Positions 23,217-33,693 of a stretch of DNA of 64,000 nucleotides are shown here, in pieces. Both the position numbers and the translations under genes were made by a program. Each line of letters begins with the position of its first letter. Positions within the stretch are counted from its first letter, which is position 1. The DNA is from Trileptium ribeirensis (Eukaryota > Nematoda > Enoplea > Enoplida > Thoracostomopsidae): NCBI GenBank assembly GCA_030248225.1, contig JASANE010027917.1:1-64000 (forward strand). Direction: 5' to 3'. The notes beneath the pieces were generated by a model. It made no database searches. It worked only from the letters and a program-made list of their open reading frames with translations, and was not told where the DNA came from.

Positions 23217-24041
23217 GAAGGAAGTCAGTCAAGGACAGAGGAAACCCACAAGCTCGATACCCAAAACCAAGAACAACACCCAGATGGATATCCTTATCCG
23301 TACAGGCCATTTATCCTGTACACCGAAATAAGGAAGCATGGTATCGGATATATTCTATCCCAAGAAGACGAAACGGGAAACGAACATGTGATGCACTATG
23401 GCAGCCACAAGTACCGCGACGAAGAAACCCGATACTCGATAACGGAACATGAATGCCTGGCAGTAATCCGCGCGATTCAACACTTTCGGCCGTACTTATT
23501 GTGAAATCTTACAATGATCATCACGGACCATGCACCGTTGGTCCAGATCTTCAATAAGAATCGACCGTTGGAACAAATGACCGTGCGATTGGCACGAATG
23601 GCGAACAAGATCCTCGAGTACGAGTATACAATCGTATACAAACCAGGACGATACCACCAAAATGCGGAGTGCATGCCACGACCACCAGTAGTCCCTGGAA
23701 CCGAAAGAAGTACGACCTTATCGGGAAGACAAATCCGCAAAGTGAAACCAAAAGAAGGATCCGAATAAAGAACGAACCCAATAGGAAAACAAAGATCAAG
23801 TGGGATCAAGAGAAAGAACAAGGAACAAAAAGTATCCGATCTGCGGTGGATCGCGACCAGAAACATCTTTGATAACAAGGATACAAGTTCAGCCAACGCA
23901 AGGAGAAACGATAGCGATGAAGCACGAACAACCAATTGAAACCACGGGCGAAAAAAGAGCTTATCGAAGACAGATCGAAAGTAAAAGAGCTTCAGAAGAA
24001 GACAGTACACGATAAAAAAAATAAACCCCCCCCCCCCCTCC
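22804..24041. other. Spacer at the centre of the inverted repeat
   Basis: About 1.2 kb separates the strictly matched arms. It is not unrelated sequence: 22804-23210 (minus) is Gypsy linker and 23284-24041 (plus) is RNase H plus linker, so two unequal Gypsy fragments diverge from about 23210-23284. In the plus copy the linker is rearranged, and a run of about 14 C (24026-24039) lies exactly where arm identity resumes. Confidence 0.7.
23284..23768 (+). pseudogene. Gypsy RNase H, right copy
   Basis: The plus strand reads YPYPYRPFI, then GIGYILSQEDETGNEH, ETRYSITEHECLAVIRAI, ITDHAPLVQIFNKNRPLEQM and EYEYTIVYKPGRYHQNAECM, the same order as 11570-11960. The TDH block is intact here. The LYTDAS-type block reads LYTEIRK, so the first catalytic Asp is not preserved. 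A stop near 23504 breaks it after FRPYLL. It starts abruptly, so RT and everything before are missing. Confidence 0.75.
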
Positions 24042-25254
24042 TTGATGACGAAAAACAAACCGAACAACCAATATCACAACATCAAAAGCGATCAAAAAGA
24101 AAAGTCCGAGTGGAACCATTGATAGAAACGGACCAAATATTGGAACTAAAGGAACGACAGGAGGAAAGATTAGAATCAGATGAAGAATTGAACCAACCAA
24201 ACGCACCTGAAGAACCCGAAATAGCCGAGGCCGAGATGTACTCACAATATTTCAGATTGGAATCACCATGGGCACCAGAAGAACTCGCGCGCGCACAAAA
24301 CGAAGACCAATGTATCCACTCGTTGAAGCACTACATCGAGCATAACGAATTCCTGGATACTACACCCGAATTCGAAAAGAAATGGATTGTGGCATATGAA
24401 CAGCAATTCATCATCTTCGGCGACATCCTGTACAGGCTACGAAGAAAAGATCGGCCACAACAAACCGAACCATGGGAATTCCAGATTGTGTTACCTCCCG
24501 ACTTCCGACGACCACTATTCGAAATGTACCACACGTCAAAGTACGGAGGACGCTTGGGATTCGAGAAAGTATGGTCGAAAATCACGAGAAAGTTTTTCTG
24601 GCCGAGCATGACCCGCGACCTACGACAATACATAGAATGTATTCCGTGTGCTCGATTTCAACAAGGACCCAAACGAAGAAACCCGCTTCAAACGATCAAG
24701 GCCCTAGCACCATTCCACATGCTAGGCATCGACATCAATGGACCCTTACCACAAACTCAATCCGGTAACAAGTATCTACATCATTTGTTTCATGGACTAT
24801 TTCACGAAATGGCACGAAGCGTTCGCAGTACACGATCAAACGGCAACGACGATTACTAAATTATTTATCGAAAGAATCGTGTGTCGACATGGAATCCATC
24901 GCGTAGTACTAACCGACCAAGGCCCTTGCTTCACTGCCGAGAACTTTACGAAAGAATTGGCACAAATTCGAATAAAGAAAGTGTACTCAGCCCTATATGA
25001 TCACCAAGCAAATGGACAGTTGACAATGGAACCAAACACTCAAGGCGATGCTCAAACCAACAACAGAATTAACTCCTGGCAAATGGGACGAATTCCTGGA
25101 GCCGTTGTGCTTCGCATACAGAACAGCGGTCCACGCTTCAACAGGCCAAACCCCATTCTTCCTTCTACATGGCCGTAATCCCGATCTACCTGGAGAAAAC
25201 CCAATTCATGTATTCTTAACGGCAACCACAGATAAAGGATATGCCCACAATTGA
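23936..25254 (+). pseudogene. Gypsy linker and integrase, right arm
   Basis: One frame of 307 codons (23936-24859) carries the acidic/basic linker and the integrase N-terminus: LPPDFRRPLFEMYHTSKYGG, FFWPSMTRDLRQYIE, CIPCARFQQGPKRRN, FHMLGIDINGPLP with the first Asp. The next frame (24738-25178) continues with ICFMDYFTKWHEAF and LTDQGPCFTAENF with the second Asp, and 25048-25254 gives WDEFLEPLCFAYRTAVHAST. The Glu block is disrupted (NGQLTMEPNT where copy 1 has NGLVERWTQT). The HHCC domain has Arg in place of the second His (GGRLG), as in copy 1. It continues at 25251 into the C-terminal domain and PHD finger. Confidence 0.85.
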
Positions 25255-26074
25255 TCGATAGATTAACAGTAGCATGGGAACGAGTACGAAAAAGACTATT
25301 CATAGCACAAAACCAGTACAAGCAGTATTTCGACCGGAGAGCAAAGAAAAGAACGTTTAACAGCGGCGACCTAGTCTTAATGAAGAGCCCAAATAAATCA
25401 TCGATGAGCCCCTATAACAGTGTCTATCATCTGGAGTTCGATCGACTTTTCCGCGTGGTCGAAGTCAAATTCCCGAATATCTTATTAGTGAAGGTCGGTA
25501 GTGCAACTCAACGTCCAAAATGGTACAACTGCACACAATTCAAACATTTCGGTGGTGATCCGGAAGATTACACAGGTTACGAAGCCAAACTAAGGCGTGT
25601 TCAAAAAGAATCACGCCAACGATTAGCCCCAGAAGATTATTACTGCGGAAAATGCAAAGGGTCATGGAAAGAAGATAACGAAACTGGGCTTATTATCAAA
25701 TGGGTACAATGCGACAGATGTTTTTGTGGTATCACCAGGCATGCGTAGAATTGGAAGATGATCCTCTAGAAGCCCTGTGGTATAGTCCCCCATGCATCAA
25801 AATTTACACAACGCAAGAACATATTCTACATGGAGTGGTACATGACCACACATACGGAGCCAGGGCTGAACAATGCAGGAATGAGCGAAAACGGACCAGC
25901 AAACGAAAAGCGACCCGAAAAACAACGACAAATCGATCAAAAATAATTCGAAATCAACAATCGGTGAACGAAAGGACCCTAAATCCACAATCGGTGTTCA
26001 AAAGAACAACAAAATTCGAGGTGGAGGAGGTGGTGAGCCGTTCGGACGTCACTTCTTCACCAAATCTTAGTTGA
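25251..26074 (+). pseudogene. Gypsy integrase C-terminus with PHD finger, right arm
   Basis: From 25251 the frame gives VRKRLFIAQNQYKQYFDRRA, FNSGDLVLMKSP and FRVVEVKFPNILLVKVG, the GPY/F-like integrase C-terminus. It is followed by a C4-H-C3 zinc pattern: Cys codons at 25644 and 25653, then 25710 and 25719 (CDRC), then after a one-base frame change His 25733 and Cys 25742, and finally WYSPPC with Cys at 25793. Spacing CX2C-X18-CX2C-X4-H-X2-C-X13-(S)-X2-C and the Trp before the last pair are those of a PHD finger. The seventh ligand is Ser. PHD fingers bind histone H3 tails; here it would sit where chromoviruses carry a chromodomain, so integration targeting is a reasonable guess. A basic tail rich in Lys/Arg follows to 26074. 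Confidence 0.75.
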
Positions 26075-26939
26075 TCAGGAAGGCAAATAATGAGGGAAGA
26101 GAGGACCGGGGCACTGGGATCCCAGAACTCATGCCGACCTAAAATGATCAACAAGATGGGAACCGGAACGGAATCAACGAAGGACAAAGGCCAACGGATT
26201 CGGAATGACGACGACAGGACCGAATAAAGAATCTATTCCGGAATGCTATAAACCGACCACGGAACTACAATAGAATCAAAACCGAAAGGATTCGGTGATA
26301 GACGACAATCGACCAAAGAACCGGTACATTACGAAATCGGTGATAATTGTCCCAACGACATGAGCTTCGTCGCCCCGAATAAACGCCAGTGATCTCAAAC
26401 ATTGAATCTTAACCCTACGATTGACAGAGACGATCATTGTCGCTACGGACCCCATTCTAGACCAAAAGGACGACATAATAATAGCTATAATAATAGTGCC
26501 AAAAATAACTCTGCCTAGTGCAGTCCAAAGAAGAAAACCCAAATTTGCTAAACAAAAATAGTGTTATATTTTTTGTTAATAATTGTTGTGTTATTAATGT
26601 GTATTGTCTAATCACATTTTCTATGTTTTCAGGCTTTTATTTCAAAATTCTGGGGGGATACCGCAAGTCCGAAGAACCAGGTCACAAACAAAGAAGAGTA
26701 AATCGGGAAGGTTTGCAAAACAAGAAATAAAACAGGGACGGAAGTGAATGAAGAAAATCGGGAAGGTAACAAGGGCCGGTTGAATGAAAGAAATAAAAAC
26801 CGGAACGGTAGCGTTAGTGGTAGACGCAGTCTGGACGAAGGTGGTAAATGGTGATGAAAGAAATGAAAGATGGGAAGGTAACCGAGATAAAAACAGATAC
26901 GGGAATGAACTCAAGAGGCAAAGTTAAGGGCTTCGGCCT
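26075..26939 (+). other. Gypsy 3' untranslated and LTR-like region, right arm
   Basis: Mirror of 19905-20770. No supported coding frame. A purine-rich word (ctggggggat) occurs near 26650. A direct match for a 5' LTR was not found in the window, so element ends are undefined. Confidence 0.4.
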
Positions 26940-28236
26940 GTGGTGTTTAGGGGTTCACCACTGAAAAGGAGGCATTACAAGATGAGTTTGTATGGCATCG
27001 CTGGCACTGTCCTGGAATGGTTCCGTAGTTACCTTACTGATCGTAGACAATTTGTCTCTTTGAACGGGTATGATTCCTCGTGGACTGAGGTTTCAAGTGG
27101 CGTTCCTCAGGGCTCCGTTCTAGGTCCATTGATGTTTGTCGTTTTTGTAAATGATATTGACAATTATGTTTCCGGGGCGATATTTAAGTATGCTGACGAT
27201 TTGAAACTTGCACGTCGAGTTATTAAAACATCGAATGAATGCTTTTTCGACGCAATGCAAGCAGATTTAGATGGTTTGTCGGCCTTCTGCGACGACTGGA
27301 ACATGAATGTAAATTGTAATAAATGTCATGTGATGCATTTCGGATATGATAATCCTAGGGTAGCCTATTCTCTATGTAATAACCTGCTGCATATATCAAC
27401 ACGAGAACTTGATCTTGGAGTTGTGGTTTGCGATAACCTGAAATTTTCGGAGCACTGTAGCAGAGTTACTCGGAAAGCGTTTGTCATAATTAATATTTTG
27501 CGGCGTACTATTCAACTCTGGACTAAAAAAGTTTGGCTGAACCTCTATCGTTTCCTTGTCAGGCCCACGTCGAATATGCTATGAGTGCTTGGTCACCATG
27601 TCTCTTGCGAGATATTGCTGCCATTGAACGGGTCCAAAGAGTTGCCACAAAGTTGATACCGTCTATTCGACACATGACCTACCACGATCGACTCCAATTT
27701 CTTATACTTCAAACACTCCAGACTCGGCGACTTCGGGGCGATCTAATCTGTCTATACAAAACGTTTCATGGTGACATCGATTTGTCAACATCACTTTATT
27801 TTGTTCCCGGATGCGAACAGACGCGAGGCCATAATTTTAAAACTGAGACGATAGACATTCCCAGGATGGATTTGCGGCGTCAATTTTTTAGCCATAGAGT
27901 GGTCCGTTTTTGGAACAATCTACGCTGGGATGTCGTAAATGCTTTAGCCATAGAGTGGTCCGTTTTGGGAACAATCTACGCTGGGATGTCGTAAATGCTT
28001 TAGCCATAGAGTGGTCCGTTTTTGGAACAATCTACAAAGCTGGGATGTCGTAAATGCTTTAGCCATAGAGTGGTCCGTTTTTGGAACAATCTACGAAAAA
28101 GACTGGGATGTCGTAAATGCTTTAGCCATAGAGTGGTCCGTTTTTGGAACAATCTACGCTGGGATGTCGTAAATGCGACAACCCTGTCATCTTTCAAGCG
28201 ACGGTTGCATGCGTCTAATGTACTTCCTGTTTAAAG
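26940..28236 (+). pseudogene. CR1-like LINE reverse transcriptase, right arm
   Basis: The frame at 26940-27584 holds LYGIAGTVLEWFRSYLTDRR, SSGVPQGSVLGPLMFVVF and the intact KYADDLKL box; it stops at 27584 because one base is missing near 27566. The frame at 27533-27994 then carries the remaining C-terminus (MSAWSPCLLRDIAAIERV, HMTYHDRLQFLILQTLQTRR, HRVVRFWNNL). A minisatellite and the end FKRRLHASNVLPV follow. The base missing near 27566 is shared with both other copies, so it was already present in the source. The start is a 5' truncation inside the RT. Confidence 0.85.
27893..28175 (+). repeat. 56-bp minisatellite, right arm
   Basis: Five units (markers at about 27896, 27952, 28008, 28067, 28126). 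Units three and four carry insertions of 3 and 5-6 bases (ctacaaagctggg, ctacgaaaaagactggg) not seen in the left arm, so the arrays have diverged since the arm duplication. Confidence 0.9.
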
Positions 28237-29320
28237 TGATTGTTTATTTTTTCTTCAAATCATCTTGCCTTGCCTCTGCAAGGCTGAATCCGTCCTTCGT
28301 CCAATCGTCTGTTTCGCTCCGGCTGGCTCGAGGAACAGTGCTGCAATCGACTTCAAATAACGACAGACAATTCGGGGGATGAAGGTGACTATGAACCAGA
28401 GGGGCTTCTGGGTCCGAACCGGGGGCACGCAATTTTGCCAGGGGCCATTTTGCCAAAAGAAAAAGGGTTAAAAATCCTGTCAGAAACAATGCCAAAACGC
28501 TTTTGATGGAGAAAAAGCGATTTTGAAGCAAATTTGGTAAAATTTGAGAATTTTTTGGCTTCAGCACGGAATTTTGGTGCAAATTTTGATCAAATGTTTT
28601 TGTACTTTGGACCGCTCGAAACAAAAAAAATTTTTCCAAGAACCAGTGAACCCGGGGGAGCCCAAATTTTTGCCAGGAACATGAACCGAGGGGAACCTGT
28701 TCTGAACCAGGGAAAACCGAAAAATGTCAGGCCCCCACCCCACCCCCCAATTTGGAGAGACCAGTATATAATATTATAATAAGTATTATATTCTAGATTT
28801 TTATAACGAAGTACCTTAGTGTATAAGATTGTGTTCTTCACCTAACGATATTTTTATTTGCTTTAGCGCTATGTGATTTTAAGTGGTACCACCATGTAAG
28901 CCTTTCTCCAGTCTACAGCCAATCTTTTGAAATTTTAGTACAAATTTTTATCAAATCTTTTGTACTTTGGACCGATTGGAAACAAAAAATATTTTCTAAA
29001 AAGCGGTGAATCGGGGGAGCCCAAAATTTTGCCAAGGGTTGAACCGTGGGCACCTGTTCTGAATAAGGTTGAACCGAAAATGCCAGGGCCCCCACCCCCC
29101 AATTTGGAGAGGCCAGTATATTATATAATAAGTATTACTAGGTTTTTATAGCGAAGTACCTTAGTGTAAGATTGTATTCTTCACCTAACGATATTTTTAT
29201 TTGCCGAAGCGCTATGTGATTTTAAGTGGTACGTCCATATAAGCCTTTCTCCAGTATACAACCAATGTTTTGGAATCCAAAACTAAAACCAGAAAACCCC
29301 TAAATCAGCGATTCGTCACG
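28237..29320 (+). repeat. Post-LINE repeat module, right arm
   Basis: Third copy of the module, with two diverged tandem units (28440-28790 and 28890-29110) and C-rich runs (gcccccaccccaccccccaa near 28730). No gene. Confidence 0.6.
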
Positions 29321-30447
29321 CATTTCTTTGCTTGTGATTACTAAACCAACAACAATACTATAAAAGAATAACATGTGTGGACAGCGCAACCTTTGCGCAC
29401 CAAATTCGTTGACGGCAAATCAAGACTGATTAACAAAAAGCAAAACTAAATCAAATTAAACTCCACGGGCCAACAGCAGAGGAGTCGCATCAACCACATA
29501 ATTGACGACTCATGCTTTTGGAAGATTTGAAAACCCCCGACCAATGGGAATTTTCTCAAAAACCTATATTGGTGGGATCCCACTAGCTAAGTTCACCCAC
29601 AAGCCGAAAAACCCGGAAAAATTTATTAACTAAAAATAAACTAAATTTTGGGTGGTATTGTGCTTAAACTCTCTTCTTAGCTACGGAAACTCATTACATT
29701 ATCTAGTTAAGCTGAGCTAAGTTGTTGTTGTTTGTTAGAGTTGTGTTGTGGGTTTGTTTTATTCTGGCTGTTCTACATACTCACAAATTATTGTGTGCAT
29801 AGTTTGTACGTATTGTCCCGGTTATTGACATTCTCAAAGAGAAGACCCGAGTCTTTCGACTTTGGTTTAGAGCCTCATGCTTTAAAGATCCTGTGTCGGC
29901 GTAAGCTAGAAAGAAAAGCGGAAGTCTGTCATTTTTCGAAGATTAGAAACACAAAATTTGCTTATAGATAGTCGAATCACACGATTTAACGCCGGTACAT
30001 ACATATTGATTGCTTAGAGCCAAAATAGAGATATATAGATGTAACGACAAAAACCTCTTCCCAGATGGTCACATGAAAAAATTTCTGTAAACAGTGTCAT
30101 TTGGTATTTTCGAATCAATATTTAATTTTTCTCCATTAATAATATTTTGAACCTGGTTACGAAATGTAATGTTAGGGTATGCCTTAGTAAAACCACAAAA
30201 CTTTTAACTCACACCACTATATTTCTACTTACTTATACCAGTCGTAGTGGAACTACATTTTTGAGCGGAGCGACAGCATTAGCAATATGAACGTACTCAA
30301 TTTCTTGGAAATATATTATTACCTAGACAACAATGAGTAAATAAAAGAATATTTTTATTCCGTTCGAACGCAAAGCAAGACAAAGGAAGGCACGTGGCTT
30401 ATACAGCATGGTGATGAACGGCAATCGAAGCACAGCAATGAAATCAT
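29321..30447 (+). repeat. Outer module of the inverted repeat, right side
   Basis: Matches 16341-17450 in reverse complement and is absent after copy A. It includes the start of a repeat of the 44209 family (tagtggaactacatttttgagcggagcg at about 30246-30275). Open frames here (29732-29971) have no recognisable motif. Confidence 0.6.
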
Positions 30448-30959
30448 AGGACACGGAGTGTGAAAATAATTTTGCCTAATTTTGAAAATAATGTGCGGTC
30501 TTTCTTGATTTTACTTCGATGCGATTGTTTCTTTTTTGCCATTACTCTAATACAGTTTGATGCTGTATAAAATTTAACAATTGTGAAACAGTTATATCAA
30601 CTTAAAACATTGACGTACTGATATTTATCATACCTAGGTCTCTGTGAAAAGGCTTAAAAATCATTAAGAGTAGAACCCTTTGTTGCTTTAAACATACCGA
30701 GCGGACTCAAATGAAATGACGTCAGTTCCGACTCGTACTGTCACTTCAACTCCAATCCAAAATATCAGGAATGTTGTAATTAGTAATGTTCCACAGAGCA
30801 AATATGTAATAGATGCTGAAATTTGTAGGCTAAAGCATAATATTACACATGCTACCCATCCCATACCGAAGAATTCTGAACATGTAGGCTTGGAAACGCA
30901 TAATTAAAAATGTAAGAGTTGCGACTCGCCATATCTGAAAGCCCCAGGTTATATGCCGT

Positions 30960-31262
30960 TAAAACGACTCTACGACCGATAATTAAGCTGTTATGAGCTT
31001 AATTAGGGTGTTAATTAGATAATTAGCTTAATTAATGATAAAATTGGCAAGTTGCCAAACTTCTAAAATATCAGGTGCACATCCTGACATGATAAGCTTT
31101 CAAACAAAAAAGTTTTGAAATAGGTTCAGTGGTTCTTGAGATCCATGAAAGACTAACGAACGGACATCAACTTTTTTGCTCCCAGACAGAAAATAAAAAC
31201 GCTTCGCTCCGTCGCCTCGCTTCGCTTAGCGACCTCGCTCCGCTCAACCAGGACCAGATGCC
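30960..31262 (+). repeat. Diverged copy of small repeat family M1
   Basis: Shares with 44209-44655 and 59918-60380 the words 'aattagctaatta', 'cacctgat/cctgacatgat', 'ggttcagtggttcttgag', 'gaacggacatc', 'ttttttgctcccagacagaaaataaaaacgcttcgctc'. It ends in the 'gcttcgct...ccgctcaa' motif. Confidence 0.7.
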
Positions 31263-31582
31263 TGTAGAACATCTAGCCCAGGACGAGAGTATCCTGTCTT
31301 AACTACCAGTTATTCTTTGGATTGAAGAAACTGATGTGAGTCACTTTTACCGGAGTCTGTTACTTTCGTGAGCAATCAGGTGATGGATCTCAAATTATAT
31401 ATATTTTGTAGCTAAATACATCTAGGTATTACAGCCGTCCAGTGAAGTAGAAAAATTTCACCACCTCCAGCGTGGGAATGTATATTTCTTCTCGACCTTC
31501 GGAAAGCGTCTTTCTACCCTAAGTAGGGATTAAGTGGCCCGACCATATGAACTCCGGATCTCCCGATTCATATTGTTACAAG

Positions 31583-31635
31583 AGGCTTACCAATCAAAGG
31601 CACTACTCAGAGTAGTGTCATTGATTGGTAGGCCT
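31583..31635. repeat. 25-bp-stem hairpin
   Basis: The arms aggcttaccaatcaaaggca... (31583-31607) and its complement (31611-31635) pair at 22 of 25 positions around a 3-nt loop. It could be a tiny foldback element or a hairpin RNA. No flanking evidence decides. Confidence 0.6.
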
Positions 31636-33312
31636 TTTTGAAAGAACAATCTTGGTTGTTGCTTCAGGTATGTTTTGTAGCAACAGTTGGTACCACTAAT
31701 CGTGAACATTGATAGAAATTTAGTGCAATAAAGAATACGGGGCTACGGATTTTGTAGCCATAAGCATTATGATTGCCACAAATTCTGTAGGTATAAACAT
31801 GATAATAAATGCGCAGTGGGTGCACACATTTATCTATGAACGCTGCATTATTTGATCCCAATCGAGTATCAGCTAAGCGTATCGTGGCAGTGACATGATA
31901 GCTGACCCAATCTCATCGCTATTCAGTCGCTCGTTGCTTTTTCAATCGTAAGCGATCTAGTTGTTGATGCAGGCGGATACAATCCAATTCGGGTGGCTCA
32001 CTTTTTAGATTATTTAGCTACGTATTTAGATTAAAATTCGGTAATTATGGATACTCCGTTTTAGTACAGTATATCTTCAGCGAGTACAACACTGAAAATG
32101 GAAGACGCTGGAATTCAGGTATGCTATTTTGGCTTGCGGAGATTCTTCAAACAGTGGGAAACTAGGTGGATGGTTATAGAAAGTATTTTTCGAGCTGAGG
32201 CAAATGTAAGTTTTCTTTTGTTTTCAGCTATTGTAGTTCAAAAACTGGCACCTATTTGTCGTTTTGGCGATTTTCAAAGTTTCTTTTCACTGCAGTCCAT
32301 ATGAACAAAAATTTTCTGTTCGGAGCAATATCCTCGAGCAAAGTTTGAATATGGTGTAACATAAGGAACAATCTCCACAAAATTATGCGTATTTGAATAA
32401 GTCAGCTTGTCTTTACGGAATCCTTAAAATGATCACTTTTGGTCATATCACTTTTAACATGGTATCTATCTACCTACCTCAATATATCTACCTCAATAGA
32501 CAATAATTCGTAAAGTCTCGCCTCTGTATGTGCAGCGACTGTATTTTGCTCGTCTTGCTTAAGAAATATTTTGATGAGCCACTGGTTCGACGGGCTTCCA
32601 TAATGGCACTAAGTGATGAAAAGAAGCCTTAGAAGTGGGTTTTTGGCGGTAGTTATCCGGTAAGTAGGCATTGTTAGATATCGCTCAAGTTGGTAGCAGT
32701 CAACAGGTCTTGTAGAAAGGAGTCCAACGGTAAGGCCGAATGCGAAAGAATATCGACTTCAGAAATTATTCATTAGGTTTCGCTTTGGCATCTAATACAA
32801 TCGCGGCATCGATTGTCTGATAGTGTCAGGTTTGGTATTGCTCGACGAGGCTGAGTCATTGATGATGCAGAACTTGGTCGATTTCCGATATTGCAAGGCT
32901 GAGGTGAGTTATCGCCAAATTGATCATATTTGACTTATTTTCGTAAAATAAGGGGATTTTTGGAGGACCACTGATTTTTTGTTTAAATGTTTGTTACTTG
33001 AAACAGTCTTGTACAAAATATTTTTGCTTGTTGTACAGATATAGTGGATTAAATGGAAAATATTTCAAATTTAGTAATGGCGAACTACACACCTACTACA
33101 TATGGCGTTTGAATTTGTTAGCTCTTTGGATCGACTTTTTAATGAATATGTCTAACGAGCCACTAAGAAATTAATAATAATAATAATAATGGATTTATAA
33201 TTTCATTGATAATGTTACAAAGGCATAAGCAAAAGAACACGGTATAACACAAATGGGGTTAATATTGTATCATACTGTATCATCTATTCCACGAAATTGG
33301 AAAGTTTTTAGC

Positions 33313-33611
33313 GAAGAGAAACAGCTAACTATTTAGCTGTTTCGGATTCGCTTAGTTAGCTAGATGTTTTGCATAAAATTGGTGGGCGGTTTTTGTTGGC
33401 GCTTTTGAGAACATTGTTATATAATTGGTTTTTCGTGACAATAAGTTTTAGTTACGATTTTAGCTCACAGTGTGTGGTCGTTTTCGTTTTTGGTGGATTG
33501 TTCTCCTTTGCATTCAGGTAAAAATAAATAGTTTGTCTTGACATAGTCGTTTTTCTGGAATTGTTCAAGTTTGTTGAACAATTCTCGTCTTAAAATTGTA
33601 CATTTTCGACA
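33313..33611 (+). mobile_element. BEL element 5' LTR
   Basis: From agaaacagctaactattt (33318 on) to ...ttttcgaca (33611) it is almost identical to 40442-40740; I count two differences in the aligned part (aagtttta versus aagggtta near 33449). The first four bases TGTC of the 3' LTR are not present here, so the 5' edge is damaged. The LTR ends ACA, as usual for TG...CA ends. Near-identity implies a recent insertion. Confidence 0.9.
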
Positions 33612-33629
33612 TGGTCCTTCGGACCTCAT
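33612..33629 (+). promoter_or_regulatory. BEL primer-binding-site candidate
   Basis: Directly after the LTR comes tggtccttcggacctcat. It starts with TGG, complementary to the CCA end of a tRNA, and contains the palindrome ggtccttcggacc. The tRNA was not identified. Confidence 0.5.
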
Positions 33630-33693
33630 CAAATTTCATTAAATTTCTAATATTATTCGAACCAGTTTCGTACTAGTTGAGCCTCATTTTGCA

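Larger units (their letters stand above)
24042..30447 (+). repeat. Right arm of a ~6.4-kb inverted repeat
   Basis: Near-exact reverse complement of 16341-22803. Differences are few: an indel of one T in a homopolymer in the LINE, small insertions in the minisatellite (aag and aaaag at 28037 and 28096), and scattered substitutions. Outside 30447 the sequence no longer matches the left flank. Confidence 0.85.
30448..33312. other. Region between the inverted repeat and the BEL element
   Basis: Holds a diverged member of the 44209 repeat family (about 30960-31262), a hairpin at 31583-31635 and an (AAT)n microsatellite near 33172-33190. A stretch at about 32838-32902 (LLDEAESLMMQNLVDFRY, followed by gtgagt) could be an exon that precedes the USP gene, but nothing confirms it. 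Otherwise I see no gene. Confidence 0.4.
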
